Shown here: positions 8,622-14,448 of the stretch, in pieces
Position numbering within the stretch: position 1 is the stretch's first letter
How the letters are laid out: each line of letters starts with the position of its first letter
Origin: Burkholderiales bacterium
Lineage (GTDB): Bacteria > Pseudomonadota > Gammaproteobacteria > Burkholderiales > Burkholderiaceae_C
DNA length: 14,448 nt
NCBI GenBank assembly: GCA_947372225.1
Contig: CANBSV010000067.1
Span: forward strand, 1 to 14,448
Reading direction: 5' to 3'
Program-made: the position numbers and the translations under genes
Notes under the pieces: model-generated
Database searches by the model: none
Seen by the model: the letters and a program-made list of their open reading frames with translations, nothing else
What the model was told of the DNA's origin: nothing

Positions 8622-9136
8622 GTGGCCAGCCCCGCGCCCATGGACATGGCATCACGTCGCGCCATGTCGAGTCGGGCCATGCGCAGCTTCCAGATGAACT
8701 GGCCCGCGTTGATGGCGTACGTTGCATAGGCCGCGAGTGCCAGATACATCTGCTCAAGTGGCGTCAGTGCGCCTGTGAAGACGGCCCACAGATAGGTGGT
8801 GTGCAGCGCAAGCACCAGCATGCTGAACACGTCTTCCCAGAAGAACGCCGGCGCGAAGAGGTAGCAGTCGAAGACCACCTTTTCCCAGATGCAGCCAGTG
8901 ATCATGATGGTGTAGAGCGTGAGCGTCTTCACCACCACCGAGACCGTTGCGGCCTGCAGGCCCTCACCGGTGTGGATGTACCGCATGACCAGGCACACGC
9001 TGACCAGAAACACCAAGAACTGAATGGGGGCAAGGATCCCTTGGATGAGGGTCCAGACCGTTTGGTCTCGCCGAACACGCTCCTCGGGCGTGTAGAGGGG
9101 GGGCCTCATCTTGAGCTGTGAACCACGTTCGTACAT
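8618..9136 (-). CDS. bchF: 2-vinyl bacteriochlorophyllide hydratase BchF
   Basis: BchF hydrates the C3 vinyl group of chlorophyllide a or its derivative to hydroxyethyl, on the way to the 3-acetyl group of bacteriochlorophyll a. The 172-residue protein is a small integral membrane protein. About four hydrophobic segments are seen near residues 30-53, 65-83, 103-121 and 130-149. The block GCIWEKVVFDCYLFAPAFFW (81-100) is characteristic of the family. It is the first gene of the bch operon, directly behind the promoter and operator at 9170-9226. A second possible start is M10, but the ATG at 9136 has a good GAGGAA ribosome binding site 4 bases upstream. Its stop overlaps the bchN start by 4 bases. 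Confidence 0.95.
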   Translation of the reverse strand: MYERGSQLKMRPPLYTPEERVRRDQTVWTLIQGILAPIQFLVFLVSVCLVMRYIHTGEGLQAATVSVVVKTLTLYTIMITGCIWEKVVFDCYLFAPAFFWEDVFSMLVLALHTTYLWAVFTGALTPLEQMYLALAAYATYAINAGQFIWKLRMARLDMARRDAMSMGAGLAT

Positions 9137-9140
9137 CGAC

Positions 9141-9146
9141 TTCCTC
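9141..9146 (-). promoter_or_regulatory. Ribosome binding site of bchF
   Basis: On the minus strand GAGGAA stands 4 bases before the ATG at 9136 (about 6 bases from its AGGA core). It is the clearest Shine-Dalgarno sequence of the bch operon and decides between the ATG at 9136 and the alternative at codon 10. Confidence 0.7.
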
Positions 9147-9169
9147 GAGGGTGGGGCCTGTTGCGAAGA

Positions 9170-9198
9170 AATTTAGACGCACAAGATGGTGTTGTCAA
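9170..9198 (-). promoter_or_regulatory. Sigma70-like promoter of the bchFNBHLM operon
   Basis: Read on the minus strand, a perfect TTGACA -35 box (9198-9193) is followed after exactly 17 bases by TAAATT (9175-9170; 4 of 6 matches to TATAAT). Transcription would start near 9163, about 25 bases before the bchF ATG. The -35 box is one arm of the first PpsR-type palindrome, so bound repressor should block RNA polymerase. This is read from the sequence; activity is not shown. Confidence 0.65.
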
Positions 9199-9226
9199 TC
9201 CAGATTGACGTAAATCGAGATTGACA
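9193..9226. promoter_or_regulatory. Double PpsR/CrtJ operator between bchF and ppaA
   Basis: Two abutting copies of a 16-base unit (9195-9210 and 9211-9226; 13 of 16 bases equal) make two palindromes: TGTCAATCCAGATTGACG (9193-9210) and CGTAAATCGAGATTGACA (9209-9226). Each fits the PpsR/CrtJ consensus TGT-N12-ACA except for one terminal base. The first contains a perfect inverted repeat GTCAATC/GATTGAC with a 2-base spacer. The entire 34 bases are also nearly symmetric around ACGT at 9208-9211 (14 of 17 paired positions). The outer arms are the -35 boxes of two divergent promoters. The ppsR gene on the plus strand would supply the protein. Assignment to PpsR is inference from consensus and context. 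Confidence 0.72.
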
Positions 9227-9249
9227 CAAGCGGGGTGGAGATTGATGAT
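9221..9249 (+). promoter_or_regulatory. Sigma70-like promoter toward ppaA-ppsR-crtA
   Basis: On the plus strand a perfect TTGACA (9221-9226) is followed after 17 bases by GATGAT (9244-9249; 4 of 6 matches to TATAAT). The -35 box is the right arm of the second PpsR-type palindrome, mirroring the bchF promoter. It suggests that the regulators are autoregulated together with the bch operon. The -10 box is weaker than that of bchF, and the predicted start lies over 450 bases before the favoured ppaA start, so another promoter is possible. Confidence 0.5.
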
Positions 9250-9713
9250 CGGCGCATGGCTGAGAAACCCGTCTGCTGGCGATCGGCTCAACAGCGTTTC
9301 GGGCGCAGACCGACTGGGTCGCATCGCCCGCATTTCTTGGGTAAACAGGCCTTGCAATGCGATCTCGTCTTCATCCCGACATGCTGGCAACACACAGCAA
9401 CTCAGGTGAATCCGCACAGGAATCTCTCGACGCGTGCGGCAAAAGCTCCGCATCGGTGGAGGGTGTGCGCCGCAGGCCCGAGGCGAGGGGGCGATCAGCA
9501 TACGAACGGTCCGCGGGTAATTGCAGGGTGGACACGACTGGCGGGGTCGTGCATCCTCCCTCCATCGAAGACCTGGAGGAACTTGTTTCGTCTTGGGCTC
9601 GAGCGTCGATTCCATCCGACGGCCGTGGCACCAAGCTGTTTCAGTCGGGTGCGCGGCACCAGCAATCACCCTCGCATAGCGGTACGCGTGTGCGTTCCGA
9701 CTGGAGTCAGCCC
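9250..9713 (+). other. Long leader before ppaA without a clear gene
   Basis: No convincing gene, RNA or terminator is seen here. The ppaA frame stays open upstream to an ATG at 9357 (AGG 7 bases before it), which would add 119 residues. That stretch is serine- and arginine-rich, uses otherwise rarer codons such as AGG, CGA, GGG and TCA, and shows no domain I recognise, so it is more likely an untranslated leader. I saw no further TGT-N12-ACA site in it. Confidence 0.5.
9703..9706 (+). promoter_or_regulatory. Ribosome binding site favouring the ppaA start at 9714
   Basis: GGAG stands 7 bases before the ATG at 9714. It is better than the AGG before the upstream ATG at 9357 and is the main reason for choosing the shorter protein. 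Confidence 0.55.
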
Positions 9714-10640
9714 ATGTCCCGTTTCACGCCTGGAGCGTTGCAATCAGTTCCAGATGAGCCGTCGTCGGAGCATGTCGATTGCTGGCAACTGCAGCACAAG
9801 CTTCCGTTCAACTCGGGTTCGCCCACGTGGCTGCAAAAGCGCATGGACCGCCCCGCAGCGGAAGAGCGCATGGCGCAACTCGTGAAGACACTCGAGGCCG
9901 AGGTCATTCCCCGTCTCGTAGAGGCACGCCGGTCGGCGGCTTCGGCCGCCCAGGCCGACGGTGGCCCGTCGCCGAGCCCGGCGGATGTGGATGAGTTCGT
10001 TCGGCTCATCGTCAGCCCAGATGAAGTGGCCCCGGTGGGGTTTGTCGCCCAGTGTCGGCGGATCGGTATGTCCGTCGAGACGATTTGCCTGGAACTCCTG
10101 ACGCCGGCGGCGAGGCAGTTGGGCGTTTGGTGGGCAGAGGATATTTGCGACTTCACGGTCGTCACGCTGGGCGTAGGGCGGTTGCAGCAAATTTTGCAAA
10201 ACCTGAGCCCCATCCTCGGTAGCGAGGTGGCATTTCCCGCCAATGCGCGTCGGGTTGCGCTGGTGCCGGCGCCAGGGGACCAGCACACCTTTGGCCTGTC
10301 CATGGTGGCCGAGTTCTTCTTGACTGCCGGGTGGGATGTGATGGTGGGTCATGGCGCGCAGCGTGATGAAGCGTCAGAACTGGTGAAGCAGCAATGGTTT
10401 GACGTCATTGGTTTCTCGGTAGGCAGCGATTCCAGGCTTGACTGGTTGACGACTTGCATCAAGGCAGTGCGGGCGGCGTCCTGCAATCCGGTTATTTGCG
10501 TTCTGGTCGGCGGGCCTATCTTTTCGCTGCATCCCGAATATGTGGACATGGTGGGCGCCGATGCCACCAGTCGCGATGCGAAGCAAGCCCCGATCGTTGC
10601 TGAAGATCTTGTGGCTGAACTCGTGAGGTCGCTCGGTTAG
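9714..10640 (+). CDS. ppaA: PpaA/AerR-type B12-binding regulator of photosynthesis genes
   Basis: PpaA/AerR proteins bind cobalamin and modulate PpsR/CrtJ, coupling pigment synthesis to light and vitamin B12. With the start at 9714 the protein has 308 residues, somewhat longer than the roughly 265 of AerR. A helical part comes first, including LGVWWAEDICDFTVVTLGV (136-154), typical of the cap of B12-binding sensors. The Rossmann-like B12 domain then carries DQHTFG (189-194), a DxHxxG motif whose H191 is the candidate cobalt ligand, followed by GFSVGSDSRL (233-242) and GGPIF (266-270). An upstream ATG at 9357 would give 427 residues but reads poorly as protein. The gene is 66 bases ahead of ppsR on the same strand and diverges from bchF, which supports the role. 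Family assignment is strong; light response is inferred from the family. Confidence 0.88.
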   Translation: MSRFTPGALQSVPDEPSSEHVDCWQLQHKLPFNSGSPTWLQKRMDRPAAEERMAQLVKTLEAEVIPRLVEARRSAASAAQADGGPSPSPADVDEFVRLIVSPDEVAPVGFVAQCRRIGMSVETICLELLTPAARQLGVWWAEDICDFTVVTLGVGRLQQILQNLSPILGSEVAFPANARRVALVPAPGDQHTFGLSMVAEFFLTAGWDVMVGHGAQRDEASELVKQQWFDVIGFSVGSDSRLDWLTTCIKAVRAASCNPVICVLVGGPIFSLHPEYVDMVGADATSRDAKQAPIVAEDLVAELVRSLG

Positions 10641-10706
10641 ACTTCTTGTCGAACCCTTGTTCAACACCATGTCCAACAACTGTCGCACTACTATTCAAGG
10701 GTCCCC

Positions 10707-12143
10707 ATGATGCCCTTCAAATCTTCGGCGCAATTTCTGAGTGACCTCAGCGCTGAAGCCACAGGCAAGCTTGTCGCCGCTGCTGCAGACGTTGCACTGA
10801 TCGTCGATGCGCAAGGCGTGATTCGAGATTTGGCGTTCGGCAGCGAAAGCCTCAAGAATTTGGGGTACGAACAATGGATCGGGCAGCCATGGTCTCAGAC
10901 GGTGGCCAAGGACAGCCGGCAAAAAATCGAAGCCTTGCTCAAGGACGCGGTTTCTGCAGATGCTCCTCGCTGGCGTCAGGTCAACCATTCATCGAAGTCA
11001 GGTCCCGATTTCCCGCTCTCGTATTGCGCGGTCAAGTTGGACCCATCCGGGGCGGGCGCTGAGGCTCACTCAGTCGTGTACGGCCGCGACCTGCGAGCCA
11101 TGGTGGCCCTGCAGCAAAGTCTGGTCGACGCGCAGCAGGCTTCCCTCAACGAACACTGGCGCGTGCGTGATGCGCAATCGCGCTTTCGTCACCTGTTCCA
11201 GCTGTCCTCTGCAGCCATCCTGTTGATAGACGGGAACACCCAGAAGATTCAGGAAGCCAATCCTGCAGCGGCCCGAATGTTTGAACGCGTGACGCGCAAA
11301 CTGGTCGGCCTGCCTTTCCCGGTCGGCATTGATGAGGGCGGCCATGATGCGCTGCAGGCCATGATGGCCACCCTGCGCGCTTCGGGCAAGGCGGACGGGG
11401 TGCGCGTTGCGCTCGCCGAGGGGTTGGGCGATTTGACCGTGTCCGGCTCGTTGTTGCGGGAAGAGTCTGGTCCTATGCTGGTGCTTCGTCTGGAGCCGCT
11501 GGCTGTGTCCCCCAAGCCAGCCGCGTCCAAGGCCGGCGGTTTGTCGGTTTTGCCGCGGCTGATGCAGTCGTCACCCGACTGCATCGTGGTCACTGACATC
11601 GACGGCACGATCCTGTCGGCCAACGATGCCTTCGTCGAGTTGGTGCAGGCGTCTTCTGCCAAGCAGGTTCAGGGCGAGTCGCTCGGCCGCTGGCTCGGCA
11701 GAACCGGCGTCGAGATGAATGTGCTGATTTCAACCCTGCGCCAACGGGGATCCGTTCGGTTGTTTCCCACGGCGTTGAGCAGTGATCAGGGCTCATCCAG
11801 TGATGTGGAAATTTCGGCATCGATCGTGTCCGAGGATGGGCAGTCCTGTCTTTGCTTCACCATCCGTGATGTCAGCCGTCGGCTGACCGGCGATGTGCGT
11901 GCTTCCAAGGAGATTCCTCGCTCCGTGGGGCAGTTGTCCGAACTGGTCGGGCGCGTGCCGATGAAAGACATCGTCGGTGAGACCACCGATCTGATCGAGC
12001 AGTTGTGCATCGAGGCGGCGCTGGAGTTGACCCGCGACAACCGGGCGGCGGCCGCCGAAATGCTGGGCCTGTCTCGGCAAAGCCTGTACGTCAAGCTGCG
12101 GCGCTATGGTTTGAGCGATCCTGTGGCCGAGAGCGAAAAGTAA
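10707..12143 (+). CDS. ppsR: Redox-responsive transcriptional regulator PpsR/CrtJ
   Basis: PpsR represses bch, crt and puc genes under oxygen by binding TGT-N12-ACA palindromes; in some beta-proteobacteria it can also activate. The 478-residue protein has the usual plan: N-terminal PAS domain (about 20-130), glutamine-containing helix (about 131-150), PAS1 (about 151-265), PAS2 (about 280-395, with SPDCIVVTDIDGTILSAND) and a Fis-type helix-turn-helix at about 425-475 (AAAEMLGLSRQSLYVKLRRY). C434, in EQLCIEAALE at the start of the DNA-binding domain, matches the redox cysteine 420 of R. capsulatus CrtJ. Other cysteines are C107, C292, C381 and C383. AAGGG lies 5 bases before the first of two consecutive ATGs (10707, 10710). 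The gene is followed after 17 bases by crtA. Its likely target is the double operator at 9193-9226. Confidence 0.95.
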   Translation: MMPFKSSAQFLSDLSAEATGKLVAAAADVALIVDAQGVIRDLAFGSESLKNLGYEQWIGQPWSQTVAKDSRQKIEALLKDAVSADAPRWRQVNHSSKSGPDFPLSYCAVKLDPSGAGAEAHSVVYGRDLRAMVALQQSLVDAQQASLNEHWRVRDAQSRFRHLFQLSSAAILLIDGNTQKIQEANPAAARMFERVTRKLVGLPFPVGIDEGGHDALQAMMATLRASGKADGVRVALAEGLGDLTVSGSLLREESGPMLVLRLEPLAVSPKPAASKAGGLSVLPRLMQSSPDCIVVTDIDGTILSANDAFVELVQASSAKQVQGESLGRWLGRTGVEMNVLISTLRQRGSVRLFPTALSSDQGSSSDVEISASIVSEDGQSCLCFTIRDVSRRLTGDVRASKEIPRSVGQLSELVGRVPMKDIVGETTDLIEQLCIEAALELTRDNRAAAAEMLGLSRQSLYVKLRRYGLSDPVAESEK

Positions 12144-12160
12144 GGCGGAGCGTCTCGGGG

Positions 12161-12865
12161 ATGGCCGCCGCTCAGGCGTCAGGCGGTGCAGTCGCCGTGA
12201 TGGTGCTGTGCGACATCGCCGCTGGCGATCGCATCTGGGGTTATTCCAGCTTTCTGTTCGGCCGGTTCAGCATGCCTCGCGTGCCAGGGCTGCGCTTTTT
12301 CAAGGTTCTGGGCGCAGGCTATGAGTCAGGGTTTGGCTTGCGGCCCAGCGCATCGCGTCAGGCATTTTTCGGTGTCTTTGAAGATGCCGAGAGTGCCGAT
12401 CACTTCATCCATGACTCGACGCTGATGAAGGGCTACCGGCAACATTCGCGCGAGTTCTTCTCGGTCAAGCTTCGGGTGTTCAGCAGTCGCGGAAGTTGGT
12501 CGGGCATGACCTTGCCGGTGACCGATGACGAACCGACGCATGGCCCGATGGCCGCACTCACGCGTGCCTCGATCCGGCCCGGCCTGGCGCGGGAGTTCTG
12601 GAAGCACGCGCCATTGACTCAGCGTTCACTTGAAGGGGCTGAGGGGTGCCTGTTCGCGGCCGGGGTGGGCGAGGCGCCATTGCTGCGGCAGGCCACCTTC
12701 ACGATGTGGGAAAGCGTGGCGCACATGGATGCCTATGCGCGCAGCGGTGCCCACCTCGAGGCCATCAAGGTGTCCAAACTGAACAACTACTTTTCTGAAT
12801 CCATGTTCGTGCGGTTTGTGCCGTACGACGCGCAAGGTCTGTGGCTGGGGCGAGCCTATGGCTAA
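12161..12865 (+). CDS. crtA: Spheroidene monooxygenase CrtA
   Basis: CrtA introduces a keto group at C2 of spheroidene with molecular oxygen, giving spheroidenone, which accumulates under semi-aerobic or aerobic growth. The 234-residue protein contains family-typical stretches such as GLRFFKVLGAGYESGFGLRP and RQAFFGVFEDAESADHFI in the first half and a C-terminal part with MWESVAHMDAYARSGAHLEA. The frame is open 52 codons further upstream but that part overlaps ppsR; the ATG at 12161, 17 bases after the ppsR stop and 10 bases behind GGAG, gives the normal family length. A start at the M of MVLCDIAAGD 12 codons later is possible. Its end overlaps crtD by 8 bases. No terminator or promoter separates it from ppsR, so cotranscription with the regulator is likely. 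Confidence 0.93.
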   Translation: MAAAQASGGAVAVMVLCDIAAGDRIWGYSSFLFGRFSMPRVPGLRFFKVLGAGYESGFGLRPSASRQAFFGVFEDAESADHFIHDSTLMKGYRQHSREFFSVKLRVFSSRGSWSGMTLPVTDDEPTHGPMAALTRASIRPGLAREFWKHAPLTQRSLEGAEGCLFAAGVGEAPLLRQATFTMWESVAHMDAYARSGAHLEAIKVSKLNNYFSESMFVRFVPYDAQGLWLGRAYG

Positions 12866-14448
12866 CGCTCCGAGCACCCACCGCGTGGTGGTGGTTGGCG
12901 CCGGGGTCGGCGGGTTGGCTTGTGCGCTGATGCTGGCCTGCCGAGGCTTGCAGGTCACGCTGGTCGAACGCGCCGAAACGCCGGGCGGCAAGATGCGGCA
13001 AGTGTGCGTGGATGGTGCCGCGGTCGATTCGGGCCCCACCGTGTTCACCATGCGCTGGGTCTTTGAGCAGATCTTCGAGGCAGCCGGCTCGTCGCTGGGC
13101 GAGCAGTTGCGATTGCAACCTCTGGGTGTGCTGGCACGCCATGCCTGGGACGGCGACACACGGTTGGACCTTTTCGCTGATGCGGCCCGCTCTGGCGAAG
13201 CCATAGGCGAGTTTTCCGGCCCTCATGAGGCTCGGCGGTTTGCTCGATTCTGCGCGCAGGCCAAGCGGGTTTACGACACGCTCGAGGGCCCCTACATACG
13301 CTCTGAGCGACCGACGCTGCTCAGCATGGCACGCGATCTGGGCCCCAACGGGCTGGGCGTGCTCGGCGGATTGGGTCCGTTCTCGTCGTTGTGGCATTCG
13401 CTGTCGCGGCACTTCCACGATCCGCGGCTGCAGCAGTTGTTCGGCCGCTATGCCACTTACTGCGGGTCATCGCCGTTTGCTGCACCGGCCACGCTGATGC
13501 TCGTGGCGCAAGTCGAGATGGACGGCGTGTGGGCGGTCGAGGGAGGCATGCTCGCGGTCGCAGCCGCACTGTCTGATCTGGCGCAGCGGCGCGGCGTGCA
13601 ACTGCGCTACGGACAGGGCTGCGACGAGGTGCTGGTTCGTGGCGGAAGGGCTTGCGGCGTTCGGCTCGCGAGCGGCGAGTGCATCGATGCTGACTCGGTG
13701 GTGTTCAATGGCGACGCAGCAGCGATCGCTCAGGGGCTGCTGGGGCCGCAGTGTCGCTCTGCGGTGGCAGCGGTTCCGCCGGCGGGCCGGTCTCTGTCAG
13801 CCGTGACATGGTCGATGAACGCACGCACGCAGGGCTTTCCGCTGGTGCGCCACAACGTGTTCTTCAACTCCGATTACGCATCCGAGTTCAAGGACATCTT
13901 CGAACGCCACCGTTTGCCGCGCGAGGGCACGGTCTATGTGTGCGCCCAGGACCGCGACGACAGCGCACAACTTTCCCCACAGGCGGGCGCCTTACAGATG
14001 GAGCGCCCCGAGCGGCTGCTTTGCCTCGTGAACGCGCCGGCCATCGGTGACCACCATCCCCCTGACTCCACGGAGATCGACACATGCGAGCGGACTCACT
14101 TCGCATTGATGCAGCGCTGTGGCCTGACCATCGATCGTCAGCCGCACAACACGGTGCTGACGACGCCGGCCGAATTCCACCGGTTGTTTCCAGCGACGGG
14201 CGGAGCGCTTTATGGCCAGGCGTCACACGGATGGATGGGGCCTTTCAGCCGTCCCTCGGCAGCGAGCCGGGTGCCGGGGCTCTACCTGGCGGGCGGCAGC
14301 GTACACCCGGGGCCGGGGGTGCCCATGGCGGCGATGTCCGGCCGACTGGCGGCCGAGACGCTGATGGCGCACCTCGATTCGACCAGCCGGTCGCGCCGGG
14401 TTCGTATCTCTGGTGGTACATCGATGCGATCAGCGATGACGGACAGCA
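12858..14448 (+). CDS. crtD: Hydroxyneurosporene (1-hydroxycarotenoid 3,4-) desaturase CrtD, open at the right edge
   Basis: CrtD is an FAD-containing desaturase of the CrtI family that introduces the 3,4 double bond into 1-hydroxy carotenoids in the spheroidene pathway. The frame gives at least 530 residues and has not reached a stop at the window edge. The N terminus holds the dinucleotide-binding motif GAGVGG (14-19) and VERAETPGGKM. The stretch DSGPTVFTMRWVFEQIF (about 55-71) is more like CrtD than CrtI. The C-terminal signature LYLAGGSVHPGPGVPMAAMS begins near residue 476, so only a short tail should be missing. The ATG at 12858 overlaps the crtA stop by 8 bases with GGGGCGAG just before it. 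The last part overlaps a frame encoding the crtC start. CrtI is the alternative, but the neighbours CrtA and CrtC and the TMRW motif favour CrtD. Confidence 0.88.
   Translation, partial: MANAPSTHRVVVVGAGVGGLACALMLACRGLQVTLVERAETPGGKMRQVCVDGAAVDSGPTVFTMRWVFEQIFEAAGSSLGEQLRLQPLGVLARHAWDGDTRLDLFADAARSGEAIGEFSGPHEARRFARFCAQAKRVYDTLEGPYIRSERPTLLSMARDLGPNGLGVLGGLGPFSSLWHSLSRHFHDPRLQQLFGRYATYCGSSPFAAPATLMLVAQVEMDGVWAVEGGMLAVAAALSDLAQRRGVQLRYGQGCDEVLVRGGRACGVRLASGECIDADSVVFNGDAAAIAQGLLGPQCRSAVAAVPPAGRSLSAVTWSMNARTQGFPLVRHNVFFNSDYASEFKDIFERHRLPREGTVYVCAQDRDDSAQLSPQAGALQMERPERLLCLVNAPAIGDHHPPDSTEIDTCERTHFALMQRCGLTIDRQPHNTVLTTPAEFHRLFPATGGALYGQASHGWMGPFSRPSAASRVPGLYLAGGSVHPGPGVPMAAMSGRLAAETLMAHLDSTSRSRRVRISGGTSMRSAMTDS
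14231..14448 (+). CDS. crtC: Carotenoid 1,2-hydratase CrtC, beginning only, overlapping crtD
   Basis: In the +2 frame relative to crtD, codons 14399-14446 read GSYLWWYIDAISDDGQ. This matches the N-terminal hallmark of CrtC hydratases (a GGYxWWYVDALSDDG-like block), which add water at C1,2 of neurosporene and lycopene derivatives and precede CrtD in the pathway. The only conventional in-frame start seen in this stretch is the ATG at 14231, whose first 40 or so codons read as glycine- and proline-rich shadow of crtD; no ATG, GTG or TTG lies closer. The real start is therefore uncertain. The gene runs past the right edge. Identity rests on one strong motif plus pathway context. Confidence 0.62.
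   Translation, partial: MDGAFQPSLGSEPGAGALPGGRQRTPGAGGAHGGDVRPTGGRDADGAPRFDQPVAPGSYLWWYIDAISDDGQ

Noticed and set aside
9221..9409. Short frame beginning with TTG just upstream of ppaA
   Set aside because: Its TTG is the -35 box of the plus-strand promoter; there is no ribosome binding site and no protein-like pattern.
10641..10706. Possible PpsR site in the ppaA-ppsR gap (TGTCGAACCC...TTCAACA)
   Set aside because: The TGT and ACA are 14 bases apart instead of 12 and the arms pair poorly, so it does not fit the operator; no terminator hairpin was seen either.
12005..12160. Open frame extending crtA upstream by 52 codons
   Set aside because: It overlaps the conserved helix-turn-helix coding region of ppsR in another frame and the extra residues have no CrtA character.
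1..14448. Search for tRNA/rRNA genes, insertion sequences, CRISPR repeats and attachment sites
   Set aside because: Nearly the whole window is filled by conserved photosynthesis genes, and no repeat array, transposase motif or RNA gene pattern was seen apart from the 16-base operator repeat.

Overview
This window is part of a photosynthesis gene cluster from a purple, bacteriochlorophyll-a-producing proteobacterium. The set of enzymes, the PpaA/AerR-PpsR regulator pair next to bchF, a CrtA/CrtD/CrtC carotenoid pathway of the spheroidene type and the high GC content point to the Burkholderiales (a Rubrivivax, Rhodoferax, Roseateles or Limnohabitans relative). The order is inferred from gene content and general resemblance, not from a database search.

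Minus strand, 9136 down to 1: bchF, bchN, bchB, bchH, bchL, bchM, then the first 72 codons of an lhaA/pucC-type gene that runs off the left edge. The genes are packed with 4-base start/stop overlaps (bchF/bchN, bchH/bchL, bchM/lhaA), one 29-base overlap (bchB/bchH) and gaps of only 28 and 42 bases, so they form one operon. Together they encode Mg insertion into protoporphyrin IX (BchH), methylation of Mg-protoporphyrin (BchM), light-independent protochlorophyllide reduction (BchL with BchN-BchB), hydration of the vinyl group (BchF), and a pigment-complex assembly membrane protein (LhaA).

Control region 9137-9713: a 34-base element at 9193-9226 holds two abutting palindromes that fit the PpsR/CrtJ operator TGT-N12-ACA with one mismatch each. 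It carries the -35 boxes of two outward-facing sigma70-like promoters, one for bchF and one for the plus-strand regulators. About 460 bases of apparently untranslated leader follow before ppaA.

Plus strand, 9714 to the right edge: ppaA/aerR (B12-binding antirepressor), ppsR (redox repressor with PAS domains and a Fis-type helix-turn-helix), crtA (spheroidene monooxygenase), crtD (hydroxyneurosporene desaturase, open to the edge) and, overlapping the crtD end in another frame, the start of crtC. The regulators, their probable operator and their target operon are therefore next to each other, and the oxygen-dependent carotenoid ketolase gene crtA sits directly behind the repressor gene.

I found no RNA gene, mobile element, CRISPR array or broken gene. 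I did not find a previously undescribed system; the points most worth a second look are the symmetric divergent promoter/operator, the crtD/crtC frame overlap, the uncertain ppaA start with its long leader, and the cysteine cluster in BchH.
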